Part shown: positions 23,554 through 33,642 of the stretch, in pieces
Layout of the letters: each line of letters begins with the position of its first letter
Numbering within the stretch: position 1 is the stretch's first letter
Source of the DNA: Sapria himalayana
Lineage: Eukaryota > Streptophyta > Magnoliopsida > Malpighiales > Rafflesiaceae
Length of the DNA stretch: 64,000 bases
Reading direction: 5' to 3'
NCBI GenBank assembly: GCA_029783825.1
Contig: JAREIK010005987.1
Coordinates: 106,001-170,000 of the forward strand
Notes under the pieces: generated by a model
The model's input: the letters and a program-made list of their open reading frames with translations, nothing else
What the model was told of the DNA's origin: nothing
Databases searched by the model: none
Translations under genes and position numbers: made by a program

Positions 23554-23814
23554 TTACTTAATTTTTAGATGTGCTGGTTGACTAGATCCAGCAGCTAAAG
23601 CATCTACAACAAGTTTATCTTTCAATTTCAAGCATTTTATCGATACCTTTTCATTTATTTTAGGGGCTGCATATACAAAACAATACTTATCATCGAGCAT
23701 TTTCCAGTCCTTTATCGATGATTCATCTACAAATGCAAATATAGGATTAGATTTTTTACCAATAAGATGATGAAATATAGTTATGAGAAATAAAAAGATA
23801 AAACCAAACAACAA
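23554..23814 (-). CDS. Unknown open stretch, possible captured exon
   Basis: 86 codons open on the - strand. The upstream part (LFGFIFLFLITIFHH) is intron-like. After an acceptor-like TTTGCATTTGTAG at about 23730 the protein-like part reads DESSIKDWKMLDDKYCFVYA and APKINEKVSIKCLKLKDK, then VVDALAAGSSQPAHL. Composition is that of a normal soluble protein exon and there are no stops, but I do not recognise a family and it is absent from A, B and D at the matching place. It could be a third captured gene piece. A full gene is unlikely: no start context and no continuation is visible. Confidence 0.35.
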   Translation of the reverse strand: MLFGFIFLFLITIFHHLIGKKSNPIFAFVDESSIKDWKMLDDKYCFVYAAPKINEKVSIKCLKLKDKLVVDALAAGSSQPAHLKIK

Positions 23815-24229
23815 AATAACAAGCCAGAAAAAAAATGAACCAATATAATTATCAAGAAATTATTTCAAAATGTAACAAACATATTAAAATAAACTATAAT
23901 AAATATTGGAACATTAAAGATTTATGTAAAGAAAATATAATTGGCTTAGAGCTATATTTAGCTATTACACACATGATCGTCAATCAAATAAACCTAATAT
24001 GAACAATTTGTTATTTGTAAAAAAAACATCTAGCTAAAAATCACAAAAAATAGCATGTACTTAGTTATCTTATTTGGCACAAAGAAGCCCATCGATTCAA
24101 TTTTATTAGTGACTCTTACCATGAGCTTTAGACTTAGTTTTAGGTTGTATTAAGACACTTCCTAATTAAATCCTTAGCGATAGCCAATACCCAACAAGCA
24201 TTTTGTACATCCAAATATACAAACTACTC
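23815..24229. other. AT-rich interior of element C
   Basis: No supported gene. The - strand around 24060-24170 has short coding-like words with stops that do not join to a known family. Confidence 0.5.
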
Positions 24230-25230
24230 TCCACAAATACCAACACTCATTTTGTGATTAACATCCAAATCCACATACTGTCTCAGTAGCAAGATACATG
24301 GATATCAAGCCTGCATACCTAGTGTGCAACATCAACATCCACATAATGTGAATGCATTATATCACACATGCATGAAGTATGTATATGAATCAATGTATAT
24401 AATCAATCCAAGCATACCATGGTGATTGATGATTTTGGTACTTGTAATGATTTACAATGAACATCCAGATTAATACTTTGTGCATGAGTAGGATCTTCAC
24501 CCATTTTTATAATTTCGATAACAACTTGACTTTACATGATATCATATAGACACAAATATCTACTATATAATTTATATAGAAAATGCAATATACGATATCT
24601 CAATTTTATTACTAAAACTAGTAAGCCAAGTCTTATGAGAGAATATATAATAGCTAGGCAAAAGATGAATCTGGAAAAATAAACACCAAAATCAAAACAC
24701 ACACTTTTGCATTAAGATAAACGATGAAGAGTAAGGGTAGAGAGCGTATCTCAAATCAAGAAAAATTTCATGGCTGAAGAAAATCTCTCTTGCTCGACTA
24801 TTAGGTTATGATGTATCCATGTTGGAGAGAGAAGCGGAGGTGCTTGACGCAAGTCAGGGTTGTCTTGCTCTAGACAACTAGATAGTGTTTTTGTAGTTTT
24901 AAATTCTCAAAATGTTTAATTTTTCATTATCAAAACATTAATTAAACAATAAATATATAAAAAACATAAAGACTCAACTTTTTTTTAATTATCAAATTAT
25001 TTTCAACTAGTTCATGTGCGTGTAGCAAGGCACACATGAAAAAAAACACCTTACAATTTTTAATTATTAAATTAATTAAATAATAAATATATAAACAACT
25101 TCAAAAAAAAGATGTCTGGACTTCCAACAAGAACAAAATCAAATGGCTACAAAATTTGCAAACTTCATATAGCAAGGCACACATGAAAACATTATTGGTC
25201 TTCAAGCCACTCTCCTAAAAGTTATAAACA
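24230..25230 (-). other. Block shared with element D (24230-25230 = 54945-55740)
   Basis: Direct match in blocks: TGTGCAACATCAACATCCACATAATG (24331) with TGTGCACCATCAACATCCACATAATG (55057), AGCATACCATGGTGATT (24411 and 55143), TGCATTAAGATAA(A/T)CGATGAAGA (24711 and 55214), and GTGTAGCAAGGCACACATGAAAA (25020) with GCATGTAGCAAGG (55514). The - strand corresponds to the upstream region of transposase gene 1 in B (14100-14480). The block shows that C descends from a normal element. Confidence 0.85.
24418..24504 (-). other. Candidate 5' exon shared with element B
   Basis: Opens ATGGGTGAAGATCC and reads MGEDPTHAQSINLDV then HCKSLQVPKSSITM up to a donor-like GTATGC. Same exon as 14296-14379 of element B, frame intact in both. 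It may be the leader exon of transposase gene 1 or an old captured exon inherited by the family. Family not recognised. Confidence 0.4.
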
Positions 25231-25383
25231 CTTTTTATGTATATATATATATATATATCATTTATCATCTACTTCTAAATTTGTTAAATCACATTAAAAT
25301 CACTCATCTCAAATATATATAAATATATCAATAAGTATAGAAGATCGTGGAAAAATTAAATAGCTGATAAAATGGATCTAACC

Positions 25384-28372
25384 AGCCAAATCATGGAGCT
25401 TATGATGATAGTTTTGGAAGATAACTTTGATTGTTTGATATTCTACAAACGAAGACATCATAATTTGAAAAATAAGATTTTGTTTAACAAGAACATTTTG
25501 AAAGTTGTAAAATAAGTATTTTTTGAGTATAGGAACATGAAGATCATGGTTCACTTCAGAAGACCTTCTATTATCCAAATGGTCAAGATCAAGAACTCAA
25601 TGGCATTAGGAACATCAAAGAACTCATCAGAGACATCATTAAGAGAGACTAAGTTGGTGAATTCCAGAGTTGATTTTTCTACCTCACCATCATCACCACT
25701 TCCATGATCTCCAACTTTCATAGCATTAATTTTAATTTCAGGCAAGAAGACATTTTTTTTCATATTTCCAGATGAAAATTCAGAATGATAGTTCCCTGAC
25801 TTTGCCCGAAACAACTCTCTCAATGCTGAAAATGGCAGTATTTAATAAAAAAAGCAATGTGTGAGTGCAGAGAAATGAGCCATTTTTGCTACCTACAACA
25901 CTTTCAAGCATACGAATAGTTATGAAACATGCTGGTGATGGACAAAGATATAGTTTCCAAAATCACTAAATTAAAATCTCAATGAGTCCTATTGCATTAA
26001 AGTTAGATACATTCTAATACATTAATAGAATCAATCACAATATGCAAAGAATGATTAGAAAAATGGTAGCTTGTATAAGCTCTTCTAATGCTTCCTCATG
26101 CCTATTTACTCTTTAGGTTGTGTTTGATTGGATAGAATTGAAGGGGGATATGATTTGATTATATTAAAAGAAAGTAGAATTAATAATCTCATTTCAGATT
26201 TAAATATCTATGAATTAGCATGGAATATACTTAGACATACAAATTTACAACACTTATTTTACACATTTATAAGACAATCACTAAAAATGAGAGATTTCCT
26301 AAGAATTTATAGTAATTTATAAGTAACTCCAATTATAATTGATATATTTTCAAATCCAATTTTCAAATTCTTGTGGAATTCAAATAATGGATGAATATGT
26401 TCTTCCATTTGGTCTTCAATTTCATGACTTATTCAAATGTTCAAATAGATATATTTTTCTATCTAATAAGATTTAACATCTTTATGTGATGACAAAATTT
26501 TGTCCAAACTCTAAGAATAGTAAGTCTAAAATTCAAGATTTATCATGCACGATCTTTTCAATCTTTTGAGGTAAGATTGTCAAGATAAGATATTGGTACA
26601 ATTTATTTTTTTATATAGCCTTCATATTTAAAATGCTTCCATATATTAGGATACGATAAGATAGATATAGAGATCACATTCACACCCAATACACAAGGCA
26701 CTCGCTTTTACAAGATTTATAAAAAAAGATAAATATCTCGATTAATTTTACTCAGTAACTTTGAAGAGACTGTGTTAGAATAGACTATGTAATATAAAAA
26801 TTTCTAAAGCGATCAATCATCTTACTATATTTGTCTCTCATTAAAAAATTTAACTTCAAAGTTATTATGAAAACCAATATTAGTATTTATATAATTACAC
26901 AACACATTTCTAAAAGATAATATAAGCAATGAAAATAATATACCAAAATACCTATATGCAATACCTCATCCTTCTAATCCTACCACCCAAAGATTAATAA
27001 ATGTTAGTTTAATCTAACATCCAATGTAGAGTCAATCATCTTTATATCATAGTTCATTACCATTTTTTTGTGAATTAAGGTGAAAGTAAAACATTAGGTT
27101 GAGATTGCTCTAAACAAACAACATTTCGAGCTAAAGTTACAAAAAAGGGTAGCCTACATTACTTTTAAGGCTTACTCTAATGTAGCCCTATTGTGGTGCA
27201 CATTTCTTGTGAATCACCAAATGATATAGAATAATTGCCAAGAGAACCAAAATAGAGATATCAAATTCACAAAATAAATGTTACAAATTTCCATGAAAAA
27301 TCAAAATTTCATTTATGCATTACTATACCATCAATTCCGTCTCTTCCCTTCACCAATATCGCCGCATCAATAGATCTCTTGGTTTTATACCCCTACAACT
27401 GGAGGGTCTATTTAATTAACTAATGCAAATCACACATTATACAAACCAAACTTGAGATTAAGAAAACCCAAAAACATAAACATATAGTACATTATGGTTT
27501 GAGTTATAGCTAAAATAACAAATTAAATGCGAACTAAAAGACCACTTAGCAAATAAGTTAAATTCAACCAAAAGGATAATTAACACATTTAAAGAATGTT
27601 TGGTAAATTACTTGAATTAATAAATAAAAAAAATATTTTTATTTTTTATCATTATAACTTATGAATGTAAATATACTATGTAAATAACTCTATAAATTTT
27701 ATGGTGATTCTATCAAGCAAAATTATGTTGGTAGAGATATAGCTTATTTATTTTAACTCCACAACTCATCAAGCAACAATTGTTCATCTTACCAGGGAAG
27801 CCATTCATTGTACAACCGCTTGTGAATAATATCAGTGTGCCCATCAAGCTCCTCAACCATGCTGCCTCTATAGAAATAGAAGTCTTATCTATCGAAAAAA
27901 TACAGATTAGTTTTCTATCAAGAGGTTAAGAAAATTTTAGGAAGATGAGAAATTATACAAAAGAACCTTACCCATATCTTGAAGAACCTAAAGAAATGAA
28001 AGTTTGGAAAATGGATTCGCAAGTCCCATCAAAAAAACCAACAACCATTATAGAAAAATGATCATCTCAATGCTGAAAGCAAAATTTCTAGCTTTGAATG
28101 ATAAAGCAAACAAGCTACAAGCTACAGTTCTCAGAACTTAAACTTACTCTGCTATGACTGCCACAATCCTTTGCTTCCTTGATAAGTCACAACCCTATAA
28201 TATTTGGTGCTAATACTTAGCATAAATTAAATTCACAGCCACATTTAAAACACGCTAAGGAGTTTGAAAAAAGGTTAGATATTACCACTCTAACAACCAA
28301 ATATTATCCAATGAGAGGGTGCAATCACATCGAATGTCATTGCATCTGTGTGAAATCTCATGAAACATTTTA
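25384..28372 (-). pseudogene. Captured EDR2-like (START-domain) gene fragment
   Basis: At least seven exons read in the correct order on the - strand with introns kept: 28372-28286 (DVIAPSHWIIFGC), 28194-28148 (LIKEAKDCGSHSR), 28072-27972 (DDHFSIMVVGFFDGTCESIF), 27888-27793 (DFYFYRGSMVEELDGHTDII, LYNEWLPW), 27392-27329 (GIKPRDLLMRRYW), about 27236-27176 (ILYHLVIHKKCAPQ), 25965-25893 (FWKLYLCPSPACFITIRMLE) and 25825-25551 (ALRELFRAKSGNYHSEFSSG, LVSLNDVSDEFFDVP), with KLHDLA at about 25400-25384. These match, from memory of the family, plant ENHANCED DISEASE RESISTANCE 2-like proteins (PH, START, DUF1336) from just before START to before DUF1336. The PH and DUF1336 parts are missing. Stops such as CGA to TGA (28187) and TGG to TGA (28069) show decay. 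Retained introns mean it was captured as genomic DNA. Confidence 0.87.
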
Positions 28373-29409
28373 TAGATCTTTTATGGATGAAGAAGATTTG
28401 TATAGCATAATAATGATTCATACCTTAAGTTGATCATGATGATTTAAACTGTTGTATAGCATGAAAATGAAGAATACCTGTTAATAGAAGATGAGGATGA
28501 GAATCATCAAATAGGAAAAACACTTTCAAGGAGTTTGGAGAGAGATGAATCAGTACTCGCATGTGCTTATTTTGTATTAACAGTTACTCTTCCATTACCA
28601 GTGACACAGATGCACGAGTCTATTATTGTGCTTTTAACTGGTTCCTAATATGATGTTTTGATTAGCCATGTTGATGAAATAAAAATGCAACCAAAACTAT
28701 GAAGGCATGAATCCGAAAAGAAGACAATTAATTTCTTGTAAAATTTATAATGTCCGCCAAACTACCATGAAGATCTAAGCATTTCACAAGCATAACTACC
28801 ACATTTTTTTGAAATGAGTATGGACTTGATACACTTGAGATTATTCATTTGCAAAGATAAGAAAAATTGTTTAAATACTTCAATGTCTTGCCCTAGCATT
28901 TTTATATTTCAAGAAAACTCAAAAAAAATGTATGTAAATGTATAGAAAAAAAAGAGACAAAAATTAAAAAGCAAAATAAAATTATAATAATTTATTAATT
29001 TAAATTAAAAAAATTAAATACATTTTTATTTTACCATAAATGATATTATTTCACGGATAAAAAAAAGTTATGGTTAATAGGTAATGAAATTTTAATGGTT
29101 ATTTTTTGTAATATTATTTATTAATTATTGAAATATATTTTAGAAATAAAAAAATTTATTAATCTCTATAAAAATGAAGAAGAAAAAATATTACTAATAA
29201 CCTTGAAAACTAATAATTAGTAATCAAATTTTTATATTATTTCAATAATTCAAAAAAACATATTTATAATATAACCATAAATAAATTGTAAAAATGTATA
29301 ACGATACAAAAATTATTACATTTCATTTTATTTATTATTTATGGATAAATTTTTAATATTATTTCATAAATAAAAAAATAATATGAGATTATAAAAAAGT
29401 ATTTCATAT
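28373..29409. other. Interior of element C upstream of the EDR2-like exons
   Basis: 28373-28700 is moderately balanced DNA that may be upstream intron or exon of the captured EDR2-like gene, but I cannot match it to the PH domain. 28900-29400 is AT-rich with no coding signal. Confidence 0.45.
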
Positions 29410-30230
29410 ATATATATATATATTATGGTAATTAATTTTTAAGTATTCATATTATTTTTTTTGAATATAATATGATATAATTTTAAAGGCATAAAATTTT
29501 ATATTATTTGATTTAATTTATAATTTATAAAATTCCAAATATTACTTAATGTGATAAAATCATTAAAAAAAGTTATATTTATTATTTTAATAAAAATGGA
29601 ATATTAAAAGCTAATAGTAAAAATCCTACTCAATTCTTTAATTCCGATAAATTTCAGTAGGGTCAAAAAATAAAACTTGATTTCAAAATAACTTGGGGAA
29701 AATTTAATTTTTTTTAGAACAAAAAAATATCATTTGTAATATTTTAAATAATTCTTTCTAAACCCTTAAAACACTTGAAAGTGTTCTATTAACTACCACA
29801 CAGAGATATTATTTTTTAAATCAACAATTTTTTTTGATTTAATTACAATAATCTATGTATTTATCTTTAAGTTTCAATTTATTTTTTTTTATTTAATGAA
29901 AAATTTGCAATTTTTTTTATAATTCAAAAATTTCAAATCTTTTAGTAATTATTTTTTTAAAAGTTTCCTATAATCATAAAAATATATTTTTTAACTTTAA
30001 ATAATATGAATATTTACTTGTTTATTCATTAATTGAAATATTTTTGTAAATATATTTTATTTTATCGTACAATTAATTATTTTAGCTTTTTATTTGTAGA
30101 AATTTTTATATATATTCATTTATTTATTAAAATATATTTAAAATTTATTTTAATTATAAAATTCATTATTTAATGTTTTTTTATTACAAATTTTTAAATT
30201 TCATAATTAACATGTCTTTATTAACATAAT
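29410..30230 (-). other. Block shared with element D (29410-30230 = 55750-56460)
   Basis: Direct match to D: TTTTAAAGGCATAAAAT (29481 and 55828), AAAAAGTTATATTT with TTTTAATAAA (29567 and 55911), and TTTTTAAAAGTTTCCTATAATCATAA (29952 and 56120). The same sequence is the inverted 5' region of element B (10700-11400). In D it follows the 54945-55740 block directly, so the EDR2-like segment of C is inserted between them. Confidence 0.85.
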
Positions 30231-30362
30231 GAAGCATTATATATATTTTTTAAATCTATGATAACTACTAGGTTAATGCACAATGCTAACATGTCTTCTT
30301 TCTACTTATCGAAAAATTGTAGCTGCTAATTATTATTTGGACCATTTCTACATCATTTCTAG

Positions 30363-30626
30363 ATGACTCTACTTTCAAGAATACATCACAGAAACTTAGT
30401 ACAATTCATTAGATATTGTCAAGATGGAGGCTGTATGCTTGTTTATGAGTTCATGCCCAATGGAACATTGAAGGAGCATATTTATAGTAACTCATATCGT
30501 ACATATAGTTCAATCGATATCAACTGAGGCAGTCATTAATGCATGTAACATCGATCAACTAGTTCACCAATATAGAAATTATCAATTGGATCATGTGGCT
30601 CGATATTGCAGAAGATGCTGCAAAAG
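30363..30626 (+). pseudogene. Captured LRR receptor-like kinase fragment
   Basis: Two exons of a plant receptor-like Ser/Thr kinase with the intron kept. Exon 1 (30363 to about 30490, after acceptor TTTCTAG) reads [40 protein letters not shown]. Exon 2 (30576-30626, after acceptor CAATATAG, before donor GTGTTT) reads IINWIMWLDIAEDAAKG. This is kinase subdomains IV to VIa, just before the HRD loop. From memory the best match is the malectin-like/LRR kinase group of Arabidopsis At1g67720 and At2g37050 ([18 protein letters not shown]). The ATP-binding lysine region and the catalytic loop are absent, so no activity is possible. The fragment is on the opposite strand to the EDR2-like piece. Confidence 0.88.
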
Positions 30627-31050
30627 GTGTTTTTTTTAAAGTTCTTATTAGTGTTTGATTTATTTGGCAAGCATATGCTATTAATGGGTGCATGGTCCAA
30701 TGGGTAGAGATGCCATGAGATGTGGTCCTGTAGACATGCAGCTGTGGGGCATAACTGCCTAAAAGTGCACACTCTGTGTGTGGTACAGTGAACGTGCATG
30801 TGTGCTTGATGTACTGGATGTGCACCATGTTTATGTTTGATGTAGCCATGGTGTCGTGTGTTCAACAAGTGGGTCGTGTTCATTTCATTTTTTTTATATG
30901 TATCAAAGAGAGTGATTTTCTAAGTAGAATCAAGTGAGTAAAAACTATATAGTTGTTATGAAAGTGGCCACTACTTTGGTGGTTCTATAACTATTTGACA
31001 ACTATAGTGAATGTTACAAGTTAAGTGTGTAATGGAAATATAAAATTTAA
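30627..31050. other. Unassigned segment after the kinase fragment
   Basis: 30660-30890 is noticeably less AT-rich (GTGGTCCTGTAGACATGCAG, GAACGTGCATGTGTGCTTGA). Open frames on the - strand (96 and 115 codons) are Cys/His-rich but match nothing I know. Most simply it is further intron or flank of the captured kinase gene. Confidence 0.4.
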
Positions 31051-31059
31051 ATTATTTAT

Positions 31060-31385
31060 ATCTAGCACAACTTTTTTATATTTTATTTTATCACGGGAAC
31101 TCTTGGAGAAACATATGACAACTACTTCTAAGCCAGTTGAGGGTTTTCATGGACCTTTAGATAACTCGTTTGAAGGAAGAAATGTAGGGAATGAAAGAAG
31201 TGAATGATGTGATGAAAGAAATGAAGAATGCAATGCAAAAGCATATGACCTATATGGAGTCATAGTTAGTGGCCTTGGCGAGACAGATAGCACAATGTGT
31301 TCTAGTAGAGTACCCACATAAGAGAGCCTAGCACAAATGAACCATCTAATGATGAGGATGATGATATAGTTCTAAATGATTATAT
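31060..31385 (+). pseudogene. Transposase_24 last-exon fragment, right side of C
   Basis: Reads RELLEKHMTTTSKPVEGFHG (31096-31155) then, after a gap of the central part, KEEMREMKEVNDVMKEMKNA across a frame change and YMESQLVALARQIAQCVLVE (31250-31310). This is the start and end of the last Transposase_24 exon with an internal deletion. It is followed by the normal 3' untranslated and subterminal sequence. Confidence 0.8.
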
Positions 31386-31814
31386 ACCTATGTTTTGTTA
31401 ATTAAAAATAATGGTTTATAGTATATGTTGTTTTTCAATTTAAAATAAAAATTTAAAAATATGTAATCAAATTTTTTGTAAAAAAATAAAATTGTGAAAA
31501 TAATTTTGGAATGAAAATAGCTAGGAATTTTTCCCTCGCTAATTTAGCAAGGGAATTTTCTATATATATTAAGTTGAAAAATATTAATTACTACTCTTAA
31601 TTATAATCAAAATTAGCAAGAGAAAAAATATAATTAGCTAGGGAATTTTCATCGTTCATAAATTTGCTACGAAATTTTTTTTTCATTAAAATTTTCAAAT
31701 AAGCACTTTAGCATGAGATAATTTCCATCATTAATCCATCATTATTCTATTTTTTGGACAAACTAAGCCCAACTACTAGAAAACTTTTTTAACCACTGGG
31801 CTTTTTGTGTAGTG
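31386..31814 (+). repeat. Right arm of the terminal inverted repeat of element C
   Basis: Subterminal CTAGCTAATTTAGCAAGGGAA motifs from 31515 and TIR CTTTTTGTGTAGTG at 31801-31814. Inverted match to 22760-23110. An imperfect hairpin (AAGCCCAACTA ... CACTGGGCTT, 31765-31804) occupies the same place as the left-end hairpin. Confidence 0.85.
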
Positions 31815-32583
31815 ATAGACAAATAAACATATAGACATACTGATATATAGACATATAGAAATATATAAAAATAGATGACAAACCATTAGATAGATAGATA
31901 TATAGAGATAGACACATATCTAGGCAGGCAGACAATGAGGCAGACATGCAGACATACAGATACATGGAAAAATAGATAGACTGAAAAATAAACAAACAGA
32001 TAGACAAATAGACAGATAGACAGAAATATAAGCAATTTGATATACAAATTGATAAATAGATTTATAGATAGATAGATTAATTTATTAATAGACAGATTGA
32101 TAGATAGATTGATAGACATATTGATAGACCAATAGTTAGATAGATAAATAGACAGACATATAGATAGATAAATATATAGACAAATAGATAGACAAATAGA
32201 TAGATAGATAGACAGATAGATAGATACACATATAAATAGATAGATATCTAGATTAATTGATTATTAGATAGATAGATAGATAGACAAATAGATAGATAGA
32301 TTAATTGATTGATAAATAGATATATAGATAGATATATAGATAGATTGATTGATTGATAGACAGATAAATAGATAGATAGATAGAAAGATAAACAGAAAGA
32401 AATATAGATATATAGATAGATTGATAAACAAATAGGTAGACAAATAGATAAATAAATAGATAGACAAATAAATTTATAGATAGATAAATAGATAGACGTA
32501 TAGATAGATAAATAGATAGACAGATAGATTGATTGATAGAAATATATATAGATAGGTAGATAGACAAATAGATATACAGAATG

Positions 32584-32622
<39 letters not shown>

Positions 32623-32634
32623 AATAGATAGATA
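31815..32634. repeat. Degenerate GATA array 3 (GATA on +)
   Basis: GATA/GACA/GATT variants with a TA run at about 32584-32610. Polarity is opposite to the TCTA array on the other side of element C. The last eight bases (32627-32634, GATAGATA) are the left target duplication of the hAT element. Confidence 0.93.
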
Positions 32635-32639
32635 TAGGG

Positions 32640-33640
32640 GTATAACTGAACCAAATAATTCATGATTCATTCGGAGCTCAGCTCGGTAAAACCTCATTTG
32701 GATTCGTTTCTTAAGTTAAATGAGCCGAGCCCAAACTCCATTTTGGCTAGTAAGTTAAACGAGCTGAACCTAAGCTTCCTTAAGTTTGCCTTGCAAAAGT
32801 TTGTGAATATGCTCATTTACCAGCTCATGAACATGCTCATGAACAGGCTCGCAATATGTTAGTGAACAGGCTCGTGAATAGGCTAATGAAAAGTTTGACA
32901 CATGTTTAATCACTTCGATGTTCTGACTTCCAAATTTCTGATCTTTTCTTCCCCATCCCCATTAAAACACCTTAAAGACCATATTAGATATTACTCTCTC
33001 GGCTCTCCCATTCTCTGCCACTGCCTGACGCTCACCATGCCACACTTCTCCCTTGTTCTCATTTTACTTTCCTTTCTTCCATTGTTAATTTGTTATCTCT
33101 TTATGGCCAATCTCTTTAGAACTTATAGCTTTGGTCTTGTTCTCTATGTCTTGGTCTATATAATGGGAAAGTTAAAATATTGCTAAAAATAGCATTGCTC
33201 CATCTCTCACTAACTTCTAAAAATTAAAGCATCGAGTGCAAGGTTATATTTTGCAGCAAAGAAAGCATGGCCAATGCACCAACTTAGATTTTAATGACTC
33301 AATTTACTTATACTACTGATCTTTGCATCACAGAGGGAAAATCTCATCTATGCAGTCTACAATTCATTCAGCTCTTTTGACCTTTGTCTCTTTCACCTCT
33401 TTCTCTAGTAGAATGAATACTAAATGAAAGAGAAAACATAAAATAAACTTGTTATGATAGACCCCAAAGTGAATGTTTTAATGAAGGTGTGAATCAAATG
33501 TCTTCTACTATTTTTGATTAAATTATGTGTTGCTAAATTGGGGTGTATAATGTTTTCGAAATTTTCATATACAATTTCCATGTTGAAATTATATGAAATC
33601 TACCTTATTTATTTTCCAATTTTTTTTGTTATGCTGTACA
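32640..33640 (+). other. hAT 5' subterminal and leader region
   Basis: 32660-32900 holds repeats of the type GAACATGCTCATGAACAGGCTC and GAGCTGAACC, matching the GAGCTCACAAATGA repeats at the other end. 32900-33640 has no supported gene: an open stretch at 32902-33186 lacks recognisable motifs and precedes an acceptor at 33640, so it is probably leader or intron. Confidence 0.6.
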
Positions 33641-33642
33641 GG

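Larger units (their letters stand above)
22760..31814. mobile_element. Composite CACTA element C with inverted 3' ends and captured genes
   Basis: Bounded by CACTACAAGAAAAGCCC (22760) and GGGCTTTTTGTGTAGTG (31798-31814). Both outer parts are 3' ends of the same family: each carries the last exon of the Transposase_24 gene pointing outward (- strand at 23270-23480, + strand at 31060-31385) followed by the same subterminal sequence, giving imperfect terminal inverted repeats of about 730 bp. Interior blocks 24230-25230 and 29410-30230 are colinear with element D 54945-56500, so most of C derives from a - strand element whose 5' end was replaced by a second 3' end. No transposase gene 1 remains. 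It carries EDR2-like and receptor-kinase fragments. Flanking trinucleotides are TTA and ATA, not an identical target duplication. Confidence 0.85.

Noticed and set aside
25551..25823. Stand-alone 90-residue protein on the - strand
   Set aside because: It is one exon of the EDR2-like fragment, continuous with START-domain exons further upstream on the same strand.
30536..30883. His/Cys-rich open frames on the - strand (96 and 115 codons)
   Set aside because: Antisense to the captured kinase exon and its intron; no zinc-finger spacing that I can recognise.
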